Below are positions 1 through 5,614 of a stretch of 6,196 nucleotides of DNA, piece by piece. The notes below the pieces were generated by a model. The model saw nothing but the letters and a program-made list of their open reading frames with translations, did no database searches and was not told the DNA's origin. A program made the translations under genes and the position numbers. Positions within the stretch are counted from its first letter, which is position 1, and every line of letters starts with the position of its first letter. This DNA is from Lachnospiraceae bacterium (lineage in GTDB: Bacteria > Bacillota_A > Clostridia > Lachnospirales > Lachnospiraceae), in NCBI GenBank assembly GCA_024699595.1, contig JAILPG010000020.1, forward strand, positions 1 to 6,196, written 5' to 3'.

Positions 1-1
1 C

Positions 2-814
2 GCAGGGAAGGCTCACAGGGTTACCGTTGTAATGCCCTTCCTGTATGAGAGCAGACAGCACAAAAGGCATTTCAGGGAGTCTCTTGACTGTGCTCTGGCT
101 CTTGAAGAGCTTATGAACATGGGTGTCAGCAACGTGATCACTTTTGATGCCCATGATCCCAAGGTACAAAACTCCACACCATTAAATGGTTTTGACAATT
201 TCATGCCGCCCTATCAGTTTATCAAATCCCTGATACATTATGAAAAGGATCTGATAATCGACAAGGATCACCTGATAGTCATCTCACCCGACGAAGGAGC
301 TCTCAACAGAGCAGTCTATTTTGCGGGTGTGCTTGGCGTCAATACGGGTATGTTCTATAAGAGAAGGGATTACTCAAAGATAGTAAACGGAAAGAATCCC
401 ATAGTTGCCCACGAATTTCTCGGAGATGACATAGACGGCAAGGATATCATCATAATCGATGACATGATATCCTCGGGCGGAAGCATGATAGATACCGCCA
501 AGCAGCTTAAGGAAATGAATGCAAAAAGAGTGTTCATATGCTGTACGTTCGGTCTCTTCACCGAAGGACTTGATGCCTTTGACCGTGCCTATGAGAAATG
601 CTATTTTGACAAGATAATAACCACAAACCTCAATTATCATCCTATAGAGCTTTCGAGAAAGCCATACTTCATCGAAGCGGACATGAGCAAGTTCCTTGCA
701 TCGATAATCGATTTTTCAAACCATGACATGGCTCTCTCCAAGGTGCATACGCCGACACACAAGATCCGCTCCATCCTTGACCGCTACAACCGGAGAGTCG
801 ACGACGACGAATGA
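2..814 (+). CDS. prs: Ribose-phosphate pyrophosphokinase (PRPP synthase), divergent long form, 5'-truncated by window edge
   Basis: This enzyme makes 5-phosphoribosyl-1-diphosphate from ribose 5-phosphate and ATP in the cytoplasm, feeding purine, pyrimidine, His, Trp and NAD synthesis. The frame is open to the left edge, and ten codons (AGKAHRVTVV) precede the first visible ATG at 32, so the real start lies outside the window. Visible blocks align with class I PRPP synthases: MPFLYESRQHKR (32-67) matches the usual PYxxYARQDRK; DAHDP (146-160) matches the DLHxxQ signature; VISPDEGALNRA (275-310) matches SPDxGGxxRA; and IIDDMISSGGSMID (452-493) is the PRPP-binding loop. The pieces that differ are the missing QIxxFF after DAH and SSGGS in place of DTGGT. 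I recall such sequences, around 390 residues long, from Lachnospiraceae. The highly charged tail ends RRVDDDE. The gene stands alone on this strand and converges on yraN with 4 nt between stops. The family call is firm; activity of the divergent form is inferred. Confidence 0.9.
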   Translation, partial: AGKAHRVTVVMPFLYESRQHKRHFRESLDCALALEELMNMGVSNVITFDAHDPKVQNSTPLNGFDNFMPPYQFIKSLIHYEKDLIIDKDHLIVISPDEGALNRAVYFAGVLGVNTGMFYKRRDYSKIVNGKNPIVAHEFLGDDIDGKDIIIIDDMISSGGSMIDTAKQLKEMNAKRVFICCTFGLFTEGLDAFDRAYEKCYFDKIITTNLNYHPIELSRKPYFIEADMSKFLASIIDFSNHDMALSKVHTPTHKIRSILDRYNRRVDDDE

Positions 815-818
815 TGCC

Positions 819-1193
819 TTAACAGTACCCGCAGTAATCGAAGGCGTTTTTGTACCACTTAATCTCATCACCCATTATGGAGATCACATCGAAACGATAT
901 GCTGTCTCATCTGACAGTTTGTATCTGATCCTGTAGAAATCGGCAACCGCTGAAATGGTTGCCTGTTTTTTTTGATCGACTGCTTCACATGGAAATCCCA
1001 TGCTCTTATTCTTTCTGTATTTTACTTCCAAGAAGACTACGGTCTTTTCGTCTCTTGCGATGATATCGATCTCGCCTTTTTTACATCTGAAGTTTCGCTC
1101 TATGATCTTAAGTCCCTGTTTTTGTAAGAATTCACAGGCCTTATCCTCATATCTGCTTCCGGTTCTTCTCTTGTTAGTTTTTGTGTCTGTCAA
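819..1193 (-). CDS. yraN: YraN family (UPF0102) endonuclease-fold protein
   Basis: A 124-residue protein of the YraN/UPF0102 family, which has a predicted PD-(D/E)XK nuclease fold related to Holliday-junction resolvases; its cellular role is not well established. The start region reads TGSRYEDKACEFLQKQG, the usual opening of the family, followed by the catalytic-type pattern GEIDIIARD (residues 40-48) and FLEVKYR (54-60). This gives E41, D43, E56 and K58 as the likely metal-site residues, and RFDVI (100-104) follows. Length is normal for the family. The start codon is TTG at 1193-1191; no ATG, GTG or other usable start occurs before residue 66, and AAGAGG lies 5 nt upstream. The 5' end overlaps the FlhB-like gene by 20 nt, so translation is probably coupled. 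It is the last gene of the leftward operon. The final residues, FDYCGYC, are cysteine and aromatic rich. Confidence 0.9.
   Translation of the reverse strand: MTDTKTNKRRTGSRYEDKACEFLQKQGLKIIERNFRCKKGEIDIIARDEKTVVFLEVKYRKNKSMGFPCEAVDQKKQATISAVADFYRIRYKLSDETAYRFDVISIMGDEIKWYKNAFDYCGYC
942..973 (+). terminator. Rho-independent terminator of the PRPP synthase transcript, inside yraN antisense
   Basis: GGCAACC (942-948) pairs perfectly with GGTTGCC (957-963), and a G-U pair can extend the stem to 8 bp around a CTGAAA loop. The stem is followed by TG and then eight T (966-973). This is a canonical intrinsic terminator for rightward transcription, 127 nt after the prs stop codon. Read leftward the hairpin has no U tract after it, so it should not stop the yraN transcript. 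The same bases encode part of YraN (around residues 73-84). Function is inferred from sequence alone. Confidence 0.75.
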
Positions 1194-1482
1194 GCTTGCC
1201 TCTTATCTTTTCCATCTCATCCACAAATACCAGTATCTCGGCAACGACCTCATAGAGCTCCGGCGGGATATAATCTCCTATCTCAAGCTTTGACAGGGTA
1301 TTTGCAAGCTTTGAGTCCTCATGCAGGGGAACATCCGCTTCCTTGGCCTTTTCTATGATCTTCTCGGCTATTGCCCCTCGGCCGGATGCTACGATCTTGG
1401 GCGCAGTATCATTGGGATCATACTCAAGGGCGACCGCGGTCTTTATCTTTTTCTTTTCATTATCCTTATCGTTTACCGCCAT
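1174..1482 (-). CDS. ylqH: FlhB-like protein (free C-terminal cytoplasmic domain of the type III export switch), YlqH type
   Basis: This 102-residue protein matches only the C-terminal cytoplasmic domain of FlhB/YscU. TAVALEYDPNDTAPKIVASG (residues 15-34) corresponds to the family's YAVALxYDxxxxAPxVVAKG, AKEADVPLHEDSKLANTL (46-63) to the AxxxxVPxxExxxLAxxL stretch, and EIGDYIPPELYEVVAEIL (67-84) to the strongly conserved EIGxxIPxELYxAVAExL. The four FlhB membrane helices are absent, and so is the autocleavage motif NPTH: its place is taken by KKKIKT. The protein thus resembles the fragment FlhB leaves after self-cleavage. In flagellar export this domain meets FliK to switch from rod/hook to filament substrates. 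The gene starts 3 nt after the FliK-like gene ends, with GAGGG 8 nt before its ATG. B. subtilis ylqH is the equivalent as I recall. The family call is firm; a function apart from full-length FlhB is unknown. Confidence 0.87.
   Translation of the reverse strand: MAVNDKDNEKKKIKTAVALEYDPNDTAPKIVASGRGAIAEKIIEKAKEADVPLHEDSKLANTLSKLEIGDYIPPELYEVVAEILVFVDEMEKIRGKLDRHKN
1199..1204 (-). promoter_or_regulatory. Ribosome binding site fixing the TTG start of yraN
   Basis: On the minus strand AAGAGG sits 5 nt before the TTG at 1193-1191. It lies inside the last codons of the FlhB-like gene. Since no other plausible start exists in the N-terminal half of YraN, this site supports the TTG. Confidence 0.6.
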
Positions 1483-1485
1483 TAC

Positions 1486-3405
1486 TCATGCCCTCACGTC
1501 AAAAGCAAACTGCGACACAATACGGCTTACGGAACCGTCTTCCGAGGCATTCTCCAAAAACTTGTCGACTATGCCCTTATCTTCTCTTATATCCTTGGTC
1601 GTAACGGTAGTATGCATGTCATAGCCCTTGGCTTTCAAGCGTTCATCAAGTCTGTCGATATTCTGCATGACAAAATCAAGGGTATCATCATCCTGCATAT
1701 AGAAGTGTGTATTAACCCTGTTATTCTGCATCGCGACATAGACATCCATGGGGCCTAAGTTTTCCATGTCAAGATGCAGAAGCGCACTCACATTTCCGTC
1801 CTTATTCATAAGGTTCTTCTTTTTTGTATATACATAGAGATCGCCGTGAGCGTTTTCCTGTGCCATCTTAAGCGGCAGCTGTACATACTGTAACATCTGG
1901 TTAAGATCGTTCATGAAGCTTACGTTATCGCGGATATTCTGCGCACTGTTCATTATGGCGCTCTCATTCTTTCCGGCATTGTTTAGGATATCAATGATCT
2001 TTTCGGACTGGTTTAAAAGTCTCTTGTACAGTTCATTGATATTACCGTCTCCGGATACATCCTTGGGGCTTATCGTAAACTTTTCCATAAGGGCATCCTT
2101 AAACTTATCCCTGAATCCATCCGTCTTAAGCAGTCTGTCAAGGGCTCCCGAAAGAGGTGAAAACTTCTCGTTTCCGGATGAAATTTCCTTAGTAAGCTCA
2201 TTTACAAGCTGCATCATCTCCGAAGGTGCAAGTTTATCGCCTGCGATCTTTGAAGCGGTATCCTCATCCATTCCCATTAAGCTAAGCTTGTCAGACAGCT
2301 CTTTTAAGGCTCCCTCATAGGTGTCGGGATATGCGATCTGTCCATTAAACGGTTCACTTATCGGGGCGTTTTTCTTAGCGCCCTCTGCAGAAGCCGCGAT
2401 CATATTCGGATCGGCGGGTACGGACGGATCGGCCGCCTTAATGTCCTTTCCTGTTGAAAGGAGCTCTCCCTCCGTCTCCATTGCCGTTATGTTTCCGGCA
2501 TTCTTCATTATTCCCTTAAGCTCTGCAAGAAAGTCTCCCCCGGCATTTTCGGTTTTTTCCGCGTTTTCCGCCTGTCCCAAAACAGAAACGTTTACAGGCT
2601 GCCCATCTTCCCCTGCGGCAATTCCCTGCGTCTGTCCGCTCTGATCTGCAGGAAGCCCTGTAAGAGCCTCAAGCTCTGACTTAAGCGCAGCTGCAAACTC
2701 ACTCTCATCACTTGATACGAGTGAGAGGATATCGGCGGTCATTTTGTCCGTAACACCATCACGTATCATCTCGGAAAGACCGTCAGTAAGGGTCTTTGCA
2801 TCATCGACTATCTGGTATTCGAGGTTTTTATAGTTTTCAAGCTGTGAGATATTGGTATCCGTAATGGGAAGATTAAGCTTGTTAAGCTGTACTATCGTCT
2901 GCGGATCGGCAAGAGGATTTGCCGATACATCCTTAAACATGGCATATAAAGCTTCTCTGTTTACGCTCATGCCCTCCTGCATCATCGAATTTACCATCAC
3001 GATATTTGCATTTGTCGCCTGCAGTCCTGCGTTACTGAGCGCCTGATATGCCTGCGGAGTCGCAGATAACAGATTTGCATAGAGAGGTCTTAAGGCGGTC
3101 TGCCCTCCCTCGGATTTTACCTCAAAGGACATGCTCTGGCCCTTGTTCACCTCGACGCTTCCGTCAAGTCTTGCATCGATCAGAATGTCGTTTGAGAGCT
3201 TGAGCTTTACATTGTTTCCGTCCACTTCGACTACTTCGCCGCTTACTATATCCCCGCCTTTTAATGCATACTGCGGTGAAGAGCCAGAGCCGTTGTCACT
3301 TACCCGTGCGTTTTCGGCTCCCTGATCGACACCTGACGTATTATGCCTGCCAAAGCCTGTATGTATGTAGTTTCCTATTTCACTGATGTTTCCCAGAAAA
3401 CCCAT
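1486..3405 (-). CDS. FliK-like flagellar hook-length control protein (YlqG position)
   Basis: A 639-residue protein without a single Cys or Trp, as is common for FliK-type rulers. No signal peptide or membrane segment is visible. Residues 48-110 form a likely beta domain (GDIVSGEVVEVDGNNVKLKL). Residues 120-200 and 365-410 are helical with recurring GLxxTxxNI-like units. Residues 250-355 are rich in Gly, Ala, Asp and Glu and probably disordered. The C-terminal part (about 500-605) resembles the Flg_hook domain, with LQYVQLPLKMAQ and the diagnostic LHLDMENLGPMDVYVAMQNN (543-562), then NRVNTHFYM and a helical LDFVMQNIDRLDERLKAKGY. In flagella this domain touches the FlhB C-terminal domain to end hook export, and the next gene here encodes exactly such a domain. 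The ATG abuts the rnhB stop, with GGAGG 5 nt upstream. The C-terminal domain call is good; a true ruler role is inferred. Confidence 0.78.
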   Translation of the reverse strand: MGFLGNISEIGNYIHTGFGRHNTSGVDQGAENARVSDNGSGSSPQYALKGGDIVSGEVVEVDGNNVKLKLSNDILIDARLDGSVEVNKGQSMSFEVKSEGGQTALRPLYANLLSATPQAYQALSNAGLQATNANIVMVNSMMQEGMSVNREALYAMFKDVSANPLADPQTIVQLNKLNLPITDTNISQLENYKNLEYQIVDDAKTLTDGLSEMIRDGVTDKMTADILSLVSSDESEFAAALKSELEALTGLPADQSGQTQGIAAGEDGQPVNVSVLGQAENAEKTENAGGDFLAELKGIMKNAGNITAMETEGELLSTGKDIKAADPSVPADPNMIAASAEGAKKNAPISEPFNGQIAYPDTYEGALKELSDKLSLMGMDEDTASKIAGDKLAPSEMMQLVNELTKEISSGNEKFSPLSGALDRLLKTDGFRDKFKDALMEKFTISPKDVSGDGNINELYKRLLNQSEKIIDILNNAGKNESAIMNSAQNIRDNVSFMNDLNQMLQYVQLPLKMAQENAHGDLYVYTKKKNLMNKDGNVSALLHLDMENLGPMDVYVAMQNNRVNTHFYMQDDDTLDFVMQNIDRLDERLKAKGYDMHTTVTTKDIREDKGIVDKFLENASEDGSVSRIVSQFAFDVRA

Positions 3406-4176
3406 TTAGTCCTCCAGCCTTAAACAATCCTCCGGTATAAAGGTCTTTCTGTGGATCGGTGTGATCGAAAGCCGCTTTATCGCCTGCATGTGTTCTTCCG
3501 ATCCGTAACCCTTATTCGAAGCAAAACCATATCCGGGATATACACTGTCATACTCAACCATCATCCGGTCTCTTGTCACCTTTGCGACAATGCTTGCCGC
3601 GGCGATCGAAATGCTCTTTGCATCGCCCTTTATGATCGGTATCTGCTTTATATCTACTCCCGGGATCGTAACTGCATCATTTAATAATATATCGGGTTTT
3701 ACTGGGAGATTCTGAATAGCCTGCCTCATAGCCTCATAGGTTGCATTCAGGATATTTATCTCATCGATCCTTTCGTTGCTTACGCATCCAAGGCCTACTG
3801 CCACGGCCTCTGCCATGATCTTATCGTAGAGTTCCTCTCTTTTTTTTGCCGATAACTTCTTGGAATCGTTGATATAGAGGATGTCACAGTCCTTTTTAAG
3901 TATCACTGCGCAGGCGACCACGGGCCCTGCCAGAGGCCCTCTTCCGACCTCATCTATGCCGCAGATATACTCATACTGTGCATACTGCTTTTCATATCTT
4001 TTCATCTCCTCCGTACGCTTTAGCTCTGCTTCATAGTCTGAAAGCTGCTTTTGGGCGCTTTTTACAACCGCCTTTACACCGCTTCTTTCATCCTCGCCGT
4101 AAGCTTTAATAAAATCATGCAGTGTGCTTAGCGTACATGATCTGTATTCGTTTTTTATGTCAGTTATGCTCTTCAT
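3406..4176 (-). CDS. rnhB: Ribonuclease HII
   Basis: RNase HII cuts the RNA strand of RNA-DNA hybrids and nicks 5' of single ribonucleotides in DNA, starting ribonucleotide excision repair. The 256-residue length fits the B. subtilis form, which also carries an N-terminal region of roughly 70 residues ahead of the catalytic core. The core begins with ICGIDEVGRGPLAGPVVACA (residues 71-90), the defining motif. The four acidic active-site residues can be assigned as D75 and E76 in DEVGRG, D167 in LLNDAV and D185 in IKGDAKS. INDSKKLS (102-109), SIAAASIVAKVTRD (190-203) and the YPGYGFASNKGYGS stretch (213-226) are all intact. The ATG at 4176 overlaps the stop of the upstream signal peptidase gene as ATGA, with GAGG 8 nt before it. 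The gene sits in the usual place after rbgA/lepB. Confidence 0.97.
   Translation of the reverse strand: MKSITDIKNEYRSCTLSTLHDFIKAYGEDERSGVKAVVKSAQKQLSDYEAELKRTEEMKRYEKQYAQYEYICGIDEVGRGPLAGPVVACAVILKKDCDILYINDSKKLSAKKREELYDKIMAEAVAVGLGCVSNERIDEINILNATYEAMRQAIQNLPVKPDILLNDAVTIPGVDIKQIPIIKGDAKSISIAAASIVAKVTRDRMMVEYDSVYPGYGFASNKGYGSEEHMQAIKRLSITPIHRKTFIPEDCLRLED
3411..3415 (-). promoter_or_regulatory. Strong ribosome binding site of the FliK-like gene, inside the rnhB 3' end
   Basis: GGAGG on the minus strand lies 5 nt before the ATG at 3405-3403 and within the last codons of rnhB. The rnhB TAA (3408-3406) directly precedes that ATG, so ribosomes ending rnhB are placed to restart on the FliK-like gene. 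Confidence 0.7.
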
Positions 4177-4709
4177 TTTACGATCCTCAGTCTTTCTAAA
4201 GGATAAAACAGTAAAAATGCTCTCCCGAGTATTCTTTTTTTCGATACGTTTCCGATCTCCTCATATCGTGAGTCTATGCTGTCCAGCCTGTTGTCGCCGA
4301 GCACAAAATACTCATCATCGGAAAGCACTATCTCGGAAGCTGCAAGACCCGCGTAATTCATCCCTCCGATATGATCGTTATAGATCTCTCCGTTTATTAA
4401 TATATCTCCGTTTTCGATCTTTACGGTATCTCCCGGAAGACCTATCACCCTCTTTATCACTATGTCTTTTTCATTTTCTGGAACAAAACAGATGATCTCC
4501 CTTCGCTTCGGAGATCTGAAATGATAGGACAGCTTGTCCATCATGATGTTGTCGCCGTCCTTAAGAGTCGGCTCCATTGATATGCCGTCGACCCTGGTTC
4601 TCTGGGTTACAAAGGTCGCACAGAGATAGGTTGCGACCATTACGATAAGAATAAATACACTCAGATCGATCAGTTTCTTTAAAAAACCGTTGTTTTTCCC
4701 CTTTTTCAT
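4173..4709 (-). CDS. lepB: Signal peptidase I (second copy, downstream of rbgA)
   Basis: Membrane-bound type I signal peptidase that removes signal peptides from exported proteins on the outer face of the membrane. The 178-residue product has a basic N-terminus (MKKGKNNGFLKK), one transmembrane segment at about residues 12-34, then the catalytic blocks. Ser44 in DGISMEPTL is the nucleophile, Lys86 in IKRVIGLPGD is the general base, and FVLGDNRLDSIDSR (135-148) is the conserved GDN box. The small size and single anchor are typical of Gram-positive enzymes. I chose the ATG at 4709 because GGGGG stands 4 nt upstream. A GTG at 4760 would add 17 residues with no binding site and no match to the family. 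The gene overlaps rnhB by 4 nt. It is a clear paralogue of the signal peptidase encoded before rbgA, but the two differ at most positions outside the active-site blocks. Confidence 0.95.
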   Translation of the reverse strand: MKKGKNNGFLKKLIDLSVFILIVMVATYLCATFVTQRTRVDGISMEPTLKDGDNIMMDKLSYHFRSPKRREIICFVPENEKDIVIKRVIGLPGDTVKIENGDILINGEIYNDHIGGMNYAGLAASEIVLSDDEYFVLGDNRLDSIDSRYEEIGNVSKKRILGRAFLLFYPLERLRIVK

Positions 4710-4713
4710 TTTT

Positions 4714-4718
4714 CCCCC
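4714..4718 (-). promoter_or_regulatory. Ribosome binding site selecting the ATG at 4709 of the second lepB
   Basis: GGGGG on the minus strand followed by AAAA and ATG. It decides between this start and the in-frame GTG at 4760, which has no purine-rich site ahead of it. Confidence 0.65.
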
Positions 4719-4723
4719 ATTAC

Positions 4724-4753
4724 AATCCGTGATACCTGCATCAGGAATCCGTG
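4724..4753. repeat. 8-bp direct repeat pair flanking an inverted repeat in the rbgA-lepB spacer
   Basis: AATCCGTG occurs at 4724-4731 and again at 4746-4753, 22 bp apart start to start, about two turns of DNA. Between them is CCTGCATCAGG (4735-4745), a 4-bp inverted repeat with a 3-nt centre. The whole array fills most of the only sizeable spacer in the operon. It could be a protein-binding site or an RNA structure, and its role is unknown. Confidence 0.5.
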
Positions 4754-4760
4754 TGCACAC
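4751..4760. repeat. Perfect 10-bp palindrome GTGTGCACAC
   Basis: GTGTGCACAC equals its own reverse complement and overlaps the second direct repeat by 3 bp. It starts 9 bp beyond the rbgA TAA. Palindromes like this can be operator half-site pairs, but no flanking promoter is convincing here. Confidence 0.4.
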
Positions 4761-4769
4761 TTTAAGGCT

Positions 4770-5612
4770 TTACTCATCGAGAGTTATCCTTCCAAGCTTC
4801 CCCGATCTGAAATCATCAAGAATGATCTTTGAAGCCTTGTTAAGATCATACTCTCCTCCCTTAAGGAGAGCCCCCCTGCACTGAGCGACCGCAGACAATA
4901 CCGATACGGGATCAGTGATCCCCTTTATGCCTTCACCGTATCTATCCACCAGTGCATCAGGATATCTGTCCCTTAATAATTCCATAAGCTTTACGGCAAG
5001 TTCCGAATGATCGATTATGTCATCATTTATCGTACCGACTATCGCAAGCTTCATCCCGATACTCTGATCCTCAAATTTCGGCCACAATATCCCCGGCGTA
5101 TCCAAAAGCTCCACCTGTTTATTAAGCCTTATCCACTGCTTACCCTTCGTCACTCCCGGCTTGTTTCCGGTCTTTGCACTGGCTTTTTTTGCAAGCGAAT
5201 TAATGAGCGTTGACTTTCCGGCATTGGGTATTCCGCATACCATTGCGCGTACGGGCCTGTTTATGATCCCCTTTTTTCTGTCTCTTTCGAATTTCTCGCG
5301 GCCGGCCTCCATGATCGCATCATTTATCTTTTTTACGCTTCCCGTATTTCTGGAATCCGTCTTTACTACGGTAAATCCCTTCTTAAGAAAATCTTCTTCA
5401 AAACGGCAGGTTGCTGCTTCGTCTGCAAGATCATATTTATTGAGAACGATAAGTCTTCCCTTTCCCTTTGACAGTTCATCAATATCCGGGTTTTTGCTGC
5501 TTACAGGGACTCTTGCATCCAAAAGCTCTATGACTATATCCACAAGTTTTATCTCATCCCGCATCATGCGTACGGCTTTGGTCATATGACCGGGATACCA
5601 CTGATAATTCAT
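4770..5612 (-). CDS. rbgA: Ribosome biogenesis GTPase RbgA (YlqF)
   Basis: Circularly permuted GTPase needed for late assembly of the 50S ribosomal subunit; in B. subtilis it is essential. The 280-residue length is almost that of the B. subtilis protein. The G motifs come in the permuted order: G4 NKYD (58-61), G5-like TDSR (85-88), G1 GIPNAGKST (127-135), G2 around GVTKGKQW (153-160, T155) and G3 DTPG (171-174). The N-terminus, MNYQWYPGHMTKA, places His9 exactly where the catalytic histidine of RbgA sits. The C-terminal 100 residues form the helical RNA-contacting domain typical of the family. The ATG at 5612 is 2 nt after the stop of the upstream signal peptidase gene, with only a weak purine stretch (TAGAGTAGAA) before it, so coupling is likely. 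Placement between signal peptidase and RNase HII genes is usual for Clostridia as I recall it. Confidence 0.97.
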   Translation of the reverse strand: MNYQWYPGHMTKAVRMMRDEIKLVDIVIELLDARVPVSSKNPDIDELSKGKGRLIVLNKYDLADEAATCRFEEDFLKKGFTVVKTDSRNTGSVKKINDAIMEAGREKFERDRKKGIINRPVRAMVCGIPNAGKSTLINSLAKKASAKTGNKPGVTKGKQWIRLNKQVELLDTPGILWPKFEDQSIGMKLAIVGTINDDIIDHSELAVKLMELLRDRYPDALVDRYGEGIKGITDPVSVLSAVAQCRGALLKGGEYDLNKASKIILDDFRSGKLGRITLDE

Positions 5613-5614
5613 TT

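Noticed and set aside
649..662. GCTTTCGAGAAAGC hairpin as the terminator of the leftward operon
   Set aside because: The stem is short, and on the minus strand it is followed by TATAGG, not a U run.
1913..2644. Long plus-strand reading frames opposite the FliK-like gene (1913-2320 and 2321-2644)
   Set aside because: They are antisense shadows: Ser/Leu/Ile/Pro-rich translations with no recognisable domain, lying across a gene with good family matches.
4721..4726. ATTGTAATGG as a -10 box (TGTAAT) for an internal promoter before the second lepB
   Set aside because: It overlaps the ribosome binding site, the start of RNA would fall almost at the ATG, and the -35 position (TTCCTG) is poor.
4707..4760. 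GTG at 4760 as an earlier start of the second signal peptidase gene (17 extra residues)
   Set aside because: There is no ribosome binding site before it, the added residues (Cys, Pro and Asp containing) do not look like a signal peptidase N-terminus, and the ATG at 4709 has GGGGG at good spacing and a basic N-terminus.
4784..4849. 21-codon reading frame within rbgA on the minus strand, preceded by a strong GGAGG 5 nt before its ATG
   Set aside because: The GGAGG is produced by the Lys-Gly-Gly-Glu codons of RbgA, and the short peptide (MILTRLQRS...) resembles nothing. Chance is the simplest reading.
4851..4870. CTCTCC/GGAGAG inverted repeat within rbgA as a terminator or regulatory hairpin
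   Set aside because: It has no U tract on either strand and lies in the middle of a conserved coding region, so codon choice explains it.
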